The notes under the pieces are model-generated. The model did no database searches, was not told the DNA's origin, and saw only the letters and a program-made list of their open reading frames with translations. A stretch of 64,000 bases of DNA from Candidatus Rhodoferax randersensis (GTDB taxonomy: Bacteria > Pseudomonadota > Gammaproteobacteria > Burkholderiales > Burkholderiaceae_C), in NCBI GenBank assembly GCA_016718155.1, contig JADKEH010000002.1:248001-312000 (forward strand), given 5' to 3'. Of the stretch, positions 42,837 to 51,446 are shown in pieces (the first letter of the stretch is position 1; each line of letters begins with the position of its first letter). The position numbers and the translations under genes were made by a program.

Positions 42837-42952
42837 CACGCACAATGCAAGCGGCTCAGGTCGAGCAATTCGGCCAACCCCTGGTGCCGAAGGAACTTGA
42901 CATCCCCACGCCTGGTGCTGGACAGATCCTGGGCAAGGTCACCCGCCCCTGA
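42833..42952 (+). pseudogene. remnant of a zinc alcohol dehydrogenase (39 aa)
   Basis: A short frame starting MTRTMQAAQVEQFGQPL and reaching DIPTPGAGQILGKV corresponds to the first ~35 residues of AdhP-type zinc alcohol dehydrogenases, then stops at TGA 42950. The remaining ~300 residues of the enzyme are absent; the mgtA gene starts 22 bp later. Its start overlaps the SDR stop as ATGA. It is a deletion scar, and the peptide is unlikely to function. Confidence 0.75.
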
Positions 42953-42974
42953 TCGCCTGGGAGGAGACGCAATA

Positions 42975-45767
42975 GTGAACAAGCTTCTGACCCAGGGCTT
43001 CAGCACTTTCCTTCGCCGCCGCCGTGCGAAAATGCACTTCGAGCGCCACCCGTTACTGGCCTCGTTGACGGCTGCGCCCGTGGGGGGACTAGCCCCTGCA
43101 AAGTTCGGCCAGGACTTGCTAGCAGCAGCCCAGGAAGAACCCGCACAGGCGCTGGTGCGTCTGCAATCGCAAGCCGACGGACTGGACGCTGCCGAGGCCG
43201 CCCGGCGCCTGGCACGGGACGGCCCGAACGAGGTGCAACACGAACCGCCGCTGCCCGGGTGGCTGCGGTTGTGGCGTTGCTATCTCAATCCTTTCAACCT
43301 GCTGCTAACAGCACTGGCGCTGCTGTCCTTCCTCAGCGGCGACAGCAAGGCCACGGTGGTGATCAGCATCATGGTCACCCTGAGCACCAGCATCCGGTTC
43401 GTGCAGGAAGGCCGGTCCCACCGTGCGGCGGAGGGCCTGCGGGCCATGGTCACAAACACTGCCGCCGTGATCCGACGCGCCGCTGGCGCGGCCTCGACGC
43501 TGGGTTTGTCATCCAAGCCGCAGGAGATTCCGGTGCGCGAACTGGTGGCCGGCGACGTGGTGGCCTTGTCGGCCGGCGACATGATCCCCGCCGACTGTCG
43601 CGTGCTGAGTGCACGCGACCTGTTCGTCGCCCAGTCCGCGATGACCGGGGAATCACTTCCGGTGGAGAAGTTCGTCCAGCCAATGACACCAGAGACCGCA
43701 TCCCCCCCGGGCACCGGTGCGCTCGAACAACGCAACCTGCTATTCATGGGCACCAACGTCGTCTCCGGCACGGCCACGGCGCTGGTGGTCGCCACAGGTG
43801 GCCGCAGCTACTTCGGCACACTGGCCGCGCATGCCACCGCCACCGAAAGCGCGCCCAACGCGTTTCAGGCTGGTGTCAACAGCGTTAGCTGGCTGCTGAT
43901 CCGCTTCGCCGCGGTGATGGTGCCGATCGTCTTCTTCGTCAACGGCTTCACTAAGGGAGACTGGCTGGAAGCCTTCCTGTTCGCGCTGTCGGTGGCAGTG
44001 GGCCTGACGCCCGAGATGCTGCCGATGATCGTCACCAGCACGCTGGCCAAGGGCGCTGTACTGCTGTCGCGCAAGAAGGTGGTTGTCAAGCGGCTGGATG
44101 CGATCCAGAACTTCGGCGCGATGGACATCCTGTGCACCGACAAGACCGGCACGCTGACGCAGGACAAGATTGCCCTGGCGCGCCACGCCGACGCCTACGG
44201 CCAGGACACCGACGAGGTGCTGAACTTCGCATTCCTCAACAGCCACTACCAGACCGGGCTGAAGAACCTGCTCGACCACGCCGTGCTGGACCATGTGGAA
44301 CTGGCGGCCGAACTGAAGCTGAACGACGCTTACCGCAAGGTGGACGAGATCCCCTTCGACTTCGAGCGTCGGCGCATGTCGGTAGTAGTGGCCGCGATGG
44401 CGGACGGGCAGGAGCAGCACCACGAACTCATCTGCAAAGGCGCCGTGGAAGAGGTGCTGGCCGCCTGCACGCATGTGCGAACGCCCGATCCGATCGACGC
44501 CAGCCTGGACGGCGAGCGCACGATGCCGACGCTGCCGCTGGACGCCGCGCTGCTGGCGCGCACGCAGGCCGTGACGGGAGCGCTGAACGCCGAGGGTTTG
44601 CGCGTGGTGGCGGTGGCCGTAAAAACCCTGCCACCAGGGCAGACGACCTACGCGGTGGCAGATGAGGTCGGCCTGACGCTGATCGGCTACATCGCCTTCC
44701 TGGACCCGCCCAAGGAATCTGCGGCGCCCGCGCTAAAGAAGCTGGCATCACACGGCATCGCAGTGAAGGTGCTGACCGGCGACAACGACCTGGTGACCCG
44801 CCAGGTCTGCCGCCAGGTGGGCCTGCCTGCCGATGCCGTCTTGCTGGGTTCGCAGGTCGAAGCTTTGAGCGACGACGCGCTGAAGGCTGCGGCCGAATCG
44901 CACAGCATCTTTGCCAAGCTGACACCACTGCACAAGGAACGCATCGTGCGCGCGCTGCGGGCCAACGGCCACGTGGTCGGCTTTATGGGCGACGGCATCA
45001 ACGACGCCCCTGCACTGCGCGCGGCCGACATCGGCATCTCGGTGGACAGCGCGGTGGATATCGCGAAGGAAGCCGCCGACATCATCCTGCTCGAGAAAAG
45101 CCTGCTGGTGCTGGACGAGGGCGTGGTGGAGGGCCGCACCACCTTCTGCAACATGCTCAAGTACATCCGCATGACGGCGAGTTCCAACTTTGGCAACGTG
45201 CTGAGCGTGCTGGTGGCCAGCGCCTTCCTGCCCTTCCTGCCCATGCTGCCGTTGCAATTGCTGGTGCAGAACCTGCTGTACGACATCGGCCAGACCGGCA
45301 TTCCCTTCGACAACGTCGACGCCGAACTGGTGACCCGGCCGCTGCAGTGGAACCCGGCGGACATCGGCCGCTTCATGCTGTTCTTTGGGCCGATCAGCTC
45401 GCTGTTCGACATCACCACCTTCGCCGTGATGTGGTGGGTGTTCGCCGCCAACAGCGTGGCGCAGCAGACGATGTTCCAGTCCGGCTGGTTCGTCGTCGGC
45501 CTGCTGACCCAGACCCTGGTGGTGCACATGCTGCGCACGCCCAAGCTGCCTTTCGTGCATAGCCGCGCCGCGTGGCCGTTGATGGGCATGACGCTGGCCA
45601 TCATGGCGGTGGGGCTATGGCTGCCACTGGGGCCACTGGCCAGCTACTTCAAGCTGCAGGCCCTGCCAGCGGCCTACTACGGCTGGCTGGTGGCCATCCT
45701 GCTCGGCTACTGCCTGCTGACCACGCTGATGAAGCGCGTGTACATCCGGCGCTACGGTTGGCAATGA
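42975..45767 (+). CDS. mgtA: MgtA-type magnesium-translocating P-type ATPase
   Basis: The 930-residue product is a type IIIB P-type ATPase, a Mg2+ importer in the inner membrane. An N-terminal region to residue ~60 precedes the cation ATPase N-domain. The TGES motif is MTGESLPVEK, the phosphorylation site is CTDKTGTLTQDK, and the hinge is FMGDGINDAPALRAADIGISV. Membrane helices include FNLLLTALALLSFL and VGLTPEMLPMIVTSTL. GTG 42975 has the ribosome-binding site GAGGAG 9-14 nt upstream. The gene overlaps the following MFS gene (ATGA). Confidence 0.9.
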   Translation: MNKLLTQGFSTFLRRRRAKMHFERHPLLASLTAAPVGGLAPAKFGQDLLAAAQEEPAQALVRLQSQADGLDAAEAARRLARDGPNEVQHEPPLPGWLRLWRCYLNPFNLLLTALALLSFLSGDSKATVVISIMVTLSTSIRFVQEGRSHRAAEGLRAMVTNTAAVIRRAAGAASTLGLSSKPQEIPVRELVAGDVVALSAGDMIPADCRVLSARDLFVAQSAMTGESLPVEKFVQPMTPETASPPGTGALEQRNLLFMGTNVVSGTATALVVATGGRSYFGTLAAHATATESAPNAFQAGVNSVSWLLIRFAAVMVPIVFFVNGFTKGDWLEAFLFALSVAVGLTPEMLPMIVTSTLAKGAVLLSRKKVVVKRLDAIQNFGAMDILCTDKTGTLTQDKIALARHADAYGQDTDEVLNFAFLNSHYQTGLKNLLDHAVLDHVELAAELKLNDAYRKVDEIPFDFERRRMSVVVAAMADGQEQHHELICKGAVEEVLAACTHVRTPDPIDASLDGERTMPTLPLDAALLARTQAVTGALNAEGLRVVAVAVKTLPPGQTTYAVADEVGLTLIGYIAFLDPPKESAAPALKKLASHGIAVKVLTGDNDLVTRQVCRQVGLPADAVLLGSQVEALSDDALKAAAESHSIFAKLTPLHKERIVRALRANGHVVGFMGDGINDAPALRAADIGISVDSAVDIAKEAADIILLEKSLLVLDEGVVEGRTTFCNMLKYIRMTASSNFGNVLSVLVASAFLPFLPMLPLQLLVQNLLYDIGQTGIPFDNVDAELVTRPLQWNPADIGRFMLFFGPISSLFDITTFAVMWWVFAANSVAQQTMFQSGWFVVGLLTQTLVVHMLRTPKLPFVHSRAAWPLMGMTLAIMAVGLWLPLGPLASYFKLQALPAAYYGWLVAILLGYCLLTTLMKRVYIRRYGWQ

Positions 45768-46969
45768 TCCCCGACACGAATCACAAGGTAACAGGTATGA
45801 AGCCCAAATTGAACCCCGAAGTCCTCAAGCTTGGCCTCGTCAGCTTCCTGACCGACCTCAGCTCTGAAGCCATTTTCTCGGTGTTCGCGGTGTTCTTCAC
45901 CACAGTCGCGGGGGCCTCGAGCGCCTTGCTGGGTCTGATCGAGGGCCTGGCGGACTTCTCCGCATCGTCGCTGAACTACGTGGCCGGCTGGTTGTCCGAT
46001 CGCAGCGGCAAACGCAAGGTGTTCGCGCTGGCGGGCTACGGCTTCTCGACGCTGGCCAAGACCATCCTGCTGGTCTCGACCTCTGTCGTTGGCCTGAGCG
46101 CGTTCCGCGTCATCGAGCGGCTGGGCAAGGGCTTTCGCGGGCCGCCGCGCGACGCCTGGCTTTCGTCGCTGGCCGACCCCGCCACCCGCGGCTATTCGTT
46201 CGGCGTGCACAAGGCGCTGGACAAGGCCGGTGCGGTGCTCGGACCGTTGATGGCATATGGTTTGCTGCGGTGGTTGGGCGAGTCGGTCGGGGCCTACCAG
46301 ACCTTGTTCTGGGCCGCGATCGTTCCGGCGGTGCTCAGCATCGTGGTGCTGGCCCTCATGAAGGATCAGCCAGGCAAACCCCATGAACGTGAAAGCGTCG
46401 GCGCCAACTGGCACGCGCTCAGCCCGGGCTTCAAGCGCTTCCTGGTGCCGGCGGGTGTATTCGCGCTGGCCTACTACAGCCTGGGTTTTCTGCTGCTCAA
46501 GGCGCACGCGGTGGGTTTCAGCCTGACCGACACGGTGCTGCTGTATGCGCTGTTCAACGCGGTGTGTGTCGTCGCGGCACCGCTGGTGGGCCGCTTGGGC
46601 GACACGATCGGTCGCAGCCGCATCGTGCTGCTCGGATATGGCCTTTATGCCGCTATCAATCTCGCGCTCGTGTGGACCACTCAGGGCTGGCAGGTGATTG
46701 CGCTGTTCGCGCTGTATGGCATCTTCTATGCCACCGAAGAGTCCCAAAGCAAGGCCTTCATTGCCGACCTGGAGCCGGAACGCCGTGCGACGGCGGTGGG
46801 TGCGTACAACTTCGTCACGGGCGTGCTCTACCTGCCGGCGTCCCTGGTGGCTGGTGCCCTGTGGACCATAGACCCGCGCTGGGCATTTGGCGTGGCGACG
46901 CTGTTGGCGGTGGCTGCCATTGCGCTCTTTAGCTGGATGCAGCCGGCCGCCAGTGAGGGCGGGAAATGA
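45764..46969 (+). CDS. MFS transporter
   Basis: The ~401-residue product is a major facilitator with about twelve membrane segments. GWLSDRSGKRKVFALAGY is the motif A loop between helices 2 and 3, and GRLGDTIGRSRIVLLGY is its C-terminal counterpart. GFRGPPRDAWLSSLA and KALDKAGAVLGP suggest the drug/metabolite transporter group. The substrate is unknown. ATG 45764 overlaps the mgtA stop; an in-frame ATG at 45797 preceded by GGTAACAGGT is an alternative. Confidence 0.85.
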   Translation: MIPDTNHKVTGMKPKLNPEVLKLGLVSFLTDLSSEAIFSVFAVFFTTVAGASSALLGLIEGLADFSASSLNYVAGWLSDRSGKRKVFALAGYGFSTLAKTILLVSTSVVGLSAFRVIERLGKGFRGPPRDAWLSSLADPATRGYSFGVHKALDKAGAVLGPLMAYGLLRWLGESVGAYQTLFWAAIVPAVLSIVVLALMKDQPGKPHERESVGANWHALSPGFKRFLVPAGVFALAYYSLGFLLLKAHAVGFSLTDTVLLYALFNAVCVVAAPLVGRLGDTIGRSRIVLLGYGLYAAINLALVWTTQGWQVIALFALYGIFYATEESQSKAFIADLEPERRATAVGAYNFVTGVLYLPASLVAGALWTIDPRWAFGVATLLAVAAIALFSWMQPAASEGGK

Positions 46970-47006
46970 CCGTCACGAGAAATTTACTGAGGCGACCCGT
47001 CTGCGC

Positions 47007-47774
47007 GTGCCACTTCTCGGCTTCTTCGTTCTGACGTTCTCCTGGTCCTGGGCATTCTGGGCCTTGTCGTCAGCCATCAGATTGCAGCTGCCCTGGCTTG
47101 CGACAGCGCTGATGTTTGCCGGCAGCTTCGGGCCTAGCCTGGCCGCGATCGTAGTGGTTGCGAGCACCCACAATGGCGAGGGGCTGCGCGCCTGGATGTC
47201 ACGCTGCCTCCGGTGGCGCATTGGTTGGGGATGGTGGGCCTTCGCTCTGCTCTCGCCTTTGACCATGATGTCCATTGCGGCGGGCCTGCACATCGCCCTG
47301 GGTGGCAACATTGGCACCGCGCCCGCATCCGGGCACTTGCTGATGACTCTCGTGAATCTGCCGCTGGTTCTGCTGCTGGGAGGTCCATTGGGAGAAGAGT
47401 TTGGCTGGCGCGGCTATGCACAGCCTGTTCTGCAGGACCGGCTGGGATGGCGGACCGCTAGCCTGGGTCTGGGTCTGGTGTGGGGGGTGTGGCACCTACC
47501 GCTGTTCTTCATTGATGGCACCGCACAAGTCCACATCCCGCTCGCTCTCTTCCTGCTGAGCGTGGTGGCGATGTCTGTCTTGTTCGCATGGTTGGTCAAT
47601 CACACCAAGGGCAGCGTGGTGGCGGCACTGCTGTTCCACACGGCAATCAACTTCTGGCCCTCCGTTGTGCCCGTCTTGCCCACCGAAGCCAGCTACAGGG
47701 CTTACGGATTCGTGGTCGCCACGCTGGTTTTGCTGTCTGTACTGGTTTTGATGGCGTTCAAGGAGAAAGCATGA
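47007..47774 (+). CDS. CPBP-family intramembrane glutamic protease
   Basis: The ~255-residue product has about seven membrane segments and the CPBP/Abi signature GPLGEEFGWRGYAQPVL (EE...R), followed by GLVWGVWHLPLFF (the H-containing motif 2) and HTKGSVVAALLFHTAINFW. These motifs belong to type II CAAX-processing-like proteases, integral membrane enzymes. The start is uncertain. GTG 47007 is the first plausible in-frame start with a nearby GAGG; the frame upstream overlaps the MFS gene. The 3' end overlaps the hydrolase gene (ATGA). Confidence 0.8.
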   Translation: MPLLGFFVLTFSWSWAFWALSSAIRLQLPWLATALMFAGSFGPSLAAIVVVASTHNGEGLRAWMSRCLRWRIGWGWWAFALLSPLTMMSIAAGLHIALGGNIGTAPASGHLLMTLVNLPLVLLLGGPLGEEFGWRGYAQPVLQDRLGWRTASLGLGLVWGVWHLPLFFIDGTAQVHIPLALFLLSVVAMSVLFAWLVNHTKGSVVAALLFHTAINFWPSVVPVLPTEASYRAYGFVVATLVLLSVLVLMAFKEKA

Positions 47775-48748
47775 ATAGTTCGACGCGGTGGATTGTGCTG
47801 GTTTCATTGGGGTTGGTGCTCGTTGGCACGGTGGCCATGATCGGCTGGCGCTTCAATCACGACCTGGCCCTTGCCACGGCGCGCGCGGCACAGGGCGGGG
47901 TGCTGCTGCCCACGCGCTGCGGTCCAATCGAATACCAGGATGTCGGTGCGGGCGTCCCGCTACTCGTGGTGCACGGCAGCGGCGGTGGGCACGACCAAGG
48001 AATGGCCTTCGCCGGTACGCTGGCACAGCACGGCGTTCGTGTGATTGCGATGTCGCGCTTCGGATACCTGGGCACGCAGATGCCGGCCGACGCGTCGGCG
48101 ACTGCGCAAGCAGATGCGCACGTGTGTCTGCTCGACGCGCTGGGCGTCGGCCGTGCAGCGGTCAAGGGTGGCTCGGCTGGTGCGCCGTCGGCGCTACAGA
48201 TGGCCATCCGCCACCCCGATCGGGTCAGCGCGCTGATCCTGCTGGTGCCGCTGGCCTACAAGCCTGCCACCCAGGCCGATTCGGCGCCGCCGATGCCGAC
48301 GTGGGTCGAGGCATTGATGATGCGGTTGATCGGCTCGGACTTCCTGTTCTGGGCGGCGCTTCACGTCGCCCGTGATCAGGTGATCAAGGTCGTGCTGGCC
48401 ACCCCGCCCGAGCTGCTCGCGACTGCCAGCCAACAGGAGCGCTCTCGGGTGAACGCCATGCTGGACAACATCCTTCCGGTCTCCACCCGGGCCGAGGGCT
48501 TGCGCAGCGACTCGTCCGTCGGAAAGCAACTGACGCCATCGCCGCTGGAGTCACTCCACGTCCCGACGCTCATCGTCAGCGCACGTGACGACCGCTACGG
48601 CACCTATGCCAGCGCGCAATACACTGCCAGCCGAATCGCCGGTGCGAAGTTCGTCGGGTTCGACCAGGGAGGGCATGTCTGGGTCGGTCACGAAGACGAG
48701 GTGATGGCAGAGATCCTTAAGCTGCTCGATCTACCGGTCAGGCCATGA
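47771..48748 (+). CDS. alpha/beta hydrolase with N-terminal membrane anchor
   Basis: The 325-residue product starts with a hydrophobic segment (VLVSLGLVLVGTVAMIGW, residues ~9-26), likely a membrane anchor or signal, followed by an alpha/beta hydrolase fold. VPLLVVHGSGGGHDQG is the oxyanion loop, VKGGSAGAPSALQ holds the nucleophile serine, and VSARDDRYG and GFDQGGHVWVGH supply the acid and histidine. Substrate unknown. ATG 47771 has AGGAG 6-10 nt upstream and overlaps the CPBP stop. It is the last gene of the tightly overlapping operon. Confidence 0.88.
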   Translation: MNSSTRWIVLVSLGLVLVGTVAMIGWRFNHDLALATARAAQGGVLLPTRCGPIEYQDVGAGVPLLVVHGSGGGHDQGMAFAGTLAQHGVRVIAMSRFGYLGTQMPADASATAQADAHVCLLDALGVGRAAVKGGSAGAPSALQMAIRHPDRVSALILLVPLAYKPATQADSAPPMPTWVEALMMRLIGSDFLFWAALHVARDQVIKVVLATPPELLATASQQERSRVNAMLDNILPVSTRAEGLRSDSSVGKQLTPSPLESLHVPTLIVSARDDRYGTYASAQYTASRIAGAKFVGFDQGGHVWVGHEDEVMAEILKLLDLPVRP

Positions 48749-48940
48749 AGTTCGAACCGTGGCTACAGTGCCACCCCGTGTACTGGTTCTTCACCCCCGC
48801 ATTCTTGACCTTGGCCCGCTGTGTGCGCTATCGAACGGACGGACCGACTCACAAGCCGGGAGAATCATTTGAAGGACAGACCACTGCCCTACACCCGCCA
48901 TCAGTGACTTGATAGCACTCACACACCAGGGACACAGACC

Positions 48941-49621
48941 ATGAAGAAGAACTTTTCCAGCCTTGCGCTTGCGACGCTCACAGCCGTTGGCGCGCTTTGC
49001 AGCACGGGACCCGTCGCGGCCCAGGTCGCCGGCGGCAGCTCCATCGTCGGCGTCAGCGTCACGACGCAACTCGCCATGGGGTGGAGCGTCAAGAAGACGC
49101 TTCTGGGCAAGACCATCTACGACGACACCGGCAAGAAGGTGGGCAAGGTGGAAGACCTGATCATCTCGCCCAACGCGAACGTGTCGTACGTGATCGTCGG
49201 CGCCGGCGGCTTTGTTGGCATCGGCAGACACGACGTGGCTATTCCCGTCACGCAGATCCAGGACAAGGCGGGCAAGCTCGTGATGCCTGGTGCAACCAAA
49301 GACACGATCAAAGGCATGCCGCAGTTCACGTATGCCACCGACACCGCAAAGCGCGACGCCTTCGTCGCTGCGGCCAACGAGGACATTGCCAAGAGCAAGG
49401 CCGCAGTCGCCAATCTCGAGAAGAAGGCCGGTGCCGCCGCCGCCGATGCCAAGGTCAAGATCGACGCGGACATCGCCGCCCTGCAGTCGGACGTCAAGTC
49501 GGCCGAAGCCCGGCTCTCCGAGATGAAAAAGGCCGGAGCAGTGCGCTGGAGGGAGTTCGAGGCCGATGTCAGCGCCGCAACGGCCCGCCTGCGCAAATCG
49601 CTAGAGAAGGCCACGGGATAA
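48941..49621 (+). CDS. secreted PRC-barrel domain protein
   Basis: The 226-residue product has a signal peptide (MKKNFSSLALATLTAVGAL..., cleavage near VAA-Q). A PRC-barrel follows: VKKTLLGKTIYDDTGKKVGK, VEDLIISPNANVSYVIV and VPVTQIQDKAGKLVM. The C-terminal ~100 residues are alanine/lysine-rich and probably helical (coiled-coil-like). It should sit in the periplasm. Such proteins are often found with DUF1269, VIT and stress genes on betaproteobacterial islands, and the next two genes here fit that. Function is unknown. Confidence 0.82.
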   Translation: MKKNFSSLALATLTAVGALCSTGPVAAQVAGGSSIVGVSVTTQLAMGWSVKKTLLGKTIYDDTGKKVGKVEDLIISPNANVSYVIVGAGGFVGIGRHDVAIPVTQIQDKAGKLVMPGATKDTIKGMPQFTYATDTAKRDAFVAAANEDIAKSKAAVANLEKKAGAAAADAKVKIDADIAALQSDVKSAEARLSEMKKAGAVRWREFEADVSAATARLRKSLEKATG

Positions 49622-49672
49622 ATCCCAGCGCCTGCACGGATACGGTTTCAACACAACTTAAAAGGATTTCAC

Positions 49673-50474
49673 ATGAACAAGCTATTAGTCGCCATCTTCG
49701 ACACTGAAACGGCTGCCAATTCGGGGCTGAACGCACTTCGCAACTTGCACGCTGCAGGCGACATCACGTTGTTTGCCACCGCCGTGCTCGCCAAAGACGC
49801 CAAGGGGTCGGTCAACGTCCAGCAGTCGATGGACTCCGGTCCCGTCGGCACGGCCACGGGTCTGGCGCTTGGCAGCCTGATCGGATTGCTCGGCGGACCG
49901 GTCGGTGTGGCCATCGGTGCCCTGACCGGCACCGTGGCCGGGGCCGTCCCGCGATTTCTGGGCGGCAGGCGTGGGCCTGGACTTCATCGAGGAAGCCAAC
50001 CAGCACCTGCAGCCGGGCAAGGTGGCGCTGGTGGCCGAGATCGAGGAGGAGTGGGTCATCCCAGTGGACTCGGCTTTGGAGGCTGTTGGCGGCCAAGTCT
50101 TGCGCCGCACCCGCACCGAAGTGGAAGAAGCGCAGTTCGACCACGACATCGCGGCTTTCAAATCCGAGATCAAGGAACTTGAATCCGAAGCGTCGCACGC
50201 CAGCGGCGTGGCCAAGACCAAGCTGCAGGCCAAGCTCGCTGCGGCGAAGGCCAGTCTTGACAGCGCCGTGCGCCGTGCCCAACAACGTGTCGACACACTG
50301 AAACAGGAAGCCGATTCCAAGGCGGAAGCGCTCAAGCTGCAACTGAGTCTGGCCAAGGCCGACGTCAAGGACCGAATCGAAGACCGCATGAAGAGGGTCA
50401 AGAGCGCACACCACGTGCGCAGCGCCAAACTGTCGCAGGCCTGGAGCCTGACCAAGGAAGCGCTGGCGGCGTGA
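49673..50474 (+). pseudogene. DUF1269-like protein, frameshifted by one base
   Basis: The frame starting MNKLLVAIFDTETAAN runs through a glycine-rich hydrophobic hairpin (GLALGSLIGLLGGPVGVAIG) to GAVPRFLGG and then becomes nonsense. The next frame, starting near 49950, resumes as a long helical protein (GLDFIEEANQHLQPGKVALV, then SEIKELESEASHASGV) ending at 50474. Removing one C from the CCC at 49950-49952 joins them as GAVRDFWAAGVGLDF, the expected family sequence, giving ~266 residues. It is either a true frameshift or an assembly error. The gene ends overlapping the VIT gene (GTGA). Confidence 0.83.
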
Positions 50475-51178
50475 AGGGAAGAGGTGTGCGAAGCCACGCC
50501 GAACACCACCACAGTGACCGCATCGGCTGGTTGCGCGCTGCGGTACTTGGCGCCAACGACGGCATCGTGTCGACCGCCAGCCTGGTGCTCGGCGTGGCCG
50601 CAGCGGGCGCAGAGCACCGGACGATCCTGCTGACCAGTGTTTCGGGGCTGATTGCGGGCGCCATGTCGATGGCGGCGGGCGAATTCGTGTCCGTGCATTC
50701 CCAGGCGGACACCGAGAACGCCGACCTGGCACGCGAGCGTGCCGAGTTGAAGCAGGACCCGGTGGGTGAGCAACGGGAGCTGGCGGGCGTCTATGTCGGC
50801 CGGGGTCTGGACCCGCTGCTGGCCGATCAGGTGGCCGCCAAGTTAACGGCCCATGACGCGTTGGGTGCACATGCCCGAGACGAACTGGGGTTCAGCGACA
50901 CAACCGCAGCGCGGCCAATACAAGCTGCATGGGCCTCGGCGGCCAGCTTCTCCGTGGGCGCGGTACTGCCGATTGCCGTCGTCGCCACGGCATCGCCTGC
51001 GCATCTGATTCTCTGGGTGTCTGTGTCGTCGCTGGCTTTTCTGGCTGGCCTGGGTGCGCTATCCGCTCAGGTGGGCGGTGCCCGGGTGTGGGGCGGCACG
51101 TGGCGCGTCGCATTTTGGGGCGCGGTCGCGATGGCCGTCACGGCCGGCGCTGGGGCCCTGTTTGGTGCCGTGGCCTGA
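50471..51178 (+). CDS. VIT/CCC1-family iron or manganese transporter
   Basis: The 235-residue product belongs to the VIT1/CCC1 family. It starts HHHSDRIGWLRAAVLGANDG, then IVSTASLVLGVAAAG (helix 1) and GLIAGAMSMAAGEFVSVHSQ (helix 2, with the metal-related M and E residues). A soluble helical region (residues ~80-150) is followed by three C-terminal helices. Such proteins move Fe2+ or Mn2+ out of the cytosol. GTG 50471 overlaps the preceding stop, indicating translational coupling. Confidence 0.88.
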   Translation: MKGRGVRSHAEHHHSDRIGWLRAAVLGANDGIVSTASLVLGVAAAGAEHRTILLTSVSGLIAGAMSMAAGEFVSVHSQADTENADLARERAELKQDPVGEQRELAGVYVGRGLDPLLADQVAAKLTAHDALGAHARDELGFSDTTAARPIQAAWASAASFSVGAVLPIAVVATASPAHLILWVSVSSLAFLAGLGALSAQVGGARVWGGTWRVAFWGAVAMAVTAGAGALFGAVA

Positions 51179-51200
51179 ATTCCAAAAAAAGGAAAACAAC

Positions 51201-51401
51201 GTGTATTACAGCAATGGCAACTTTGAGGCCTTCGCCCGTCCGCGAAAGCCCAAGGGCGTAGAGAACAAAACGGCCTGGTTTGTCGGTTCGGGCCTGGCAG
51301 CACTGGCGGGTGCAGCCTTCCTGATCCGCGACGGCCAGATGCCGGGCAAGCAGATCACGATCCTAGAGCAGCAACAGTTGCCCGGTGACATTTCTTTGTA
51401 A
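51201..51401 (+). pseudogene. oleate hydratase N-terminal remnant (66 aa)
   Basis: A GTG at 51201 with an AAAAAAGGA upstream site starts a 66-residue frame beginning YYSNGNFEAFARPRKPKGVE and reaching SGLAALAGAAFLIRDGQMPG and ITILEQQQLPG. These are the first ~65 residues of oleate hydratase (myosin-cross-reactive antigen family), including the FAD-binding glycine region. The sequence then stops (TAA at 51399), leaving out over 80 percent of the enzyme. Intact pfkA's 3' end begins 45 bp later, so this stump marks the right edge of the island. Confidence 0.82.
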
Positions 51402-51446
51402 GCTACGCATTCACACCAGCGCATTAACCAGCGGGTGCCTGGCCCA

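Noticed and set aside
46887..47006. Upstream extension of the CPBP protease frame
   Set aside because: The extra codons overlap the MFS gene in another frame and encode an Arg/Trp-rich stretch unlike a membrane protein start.
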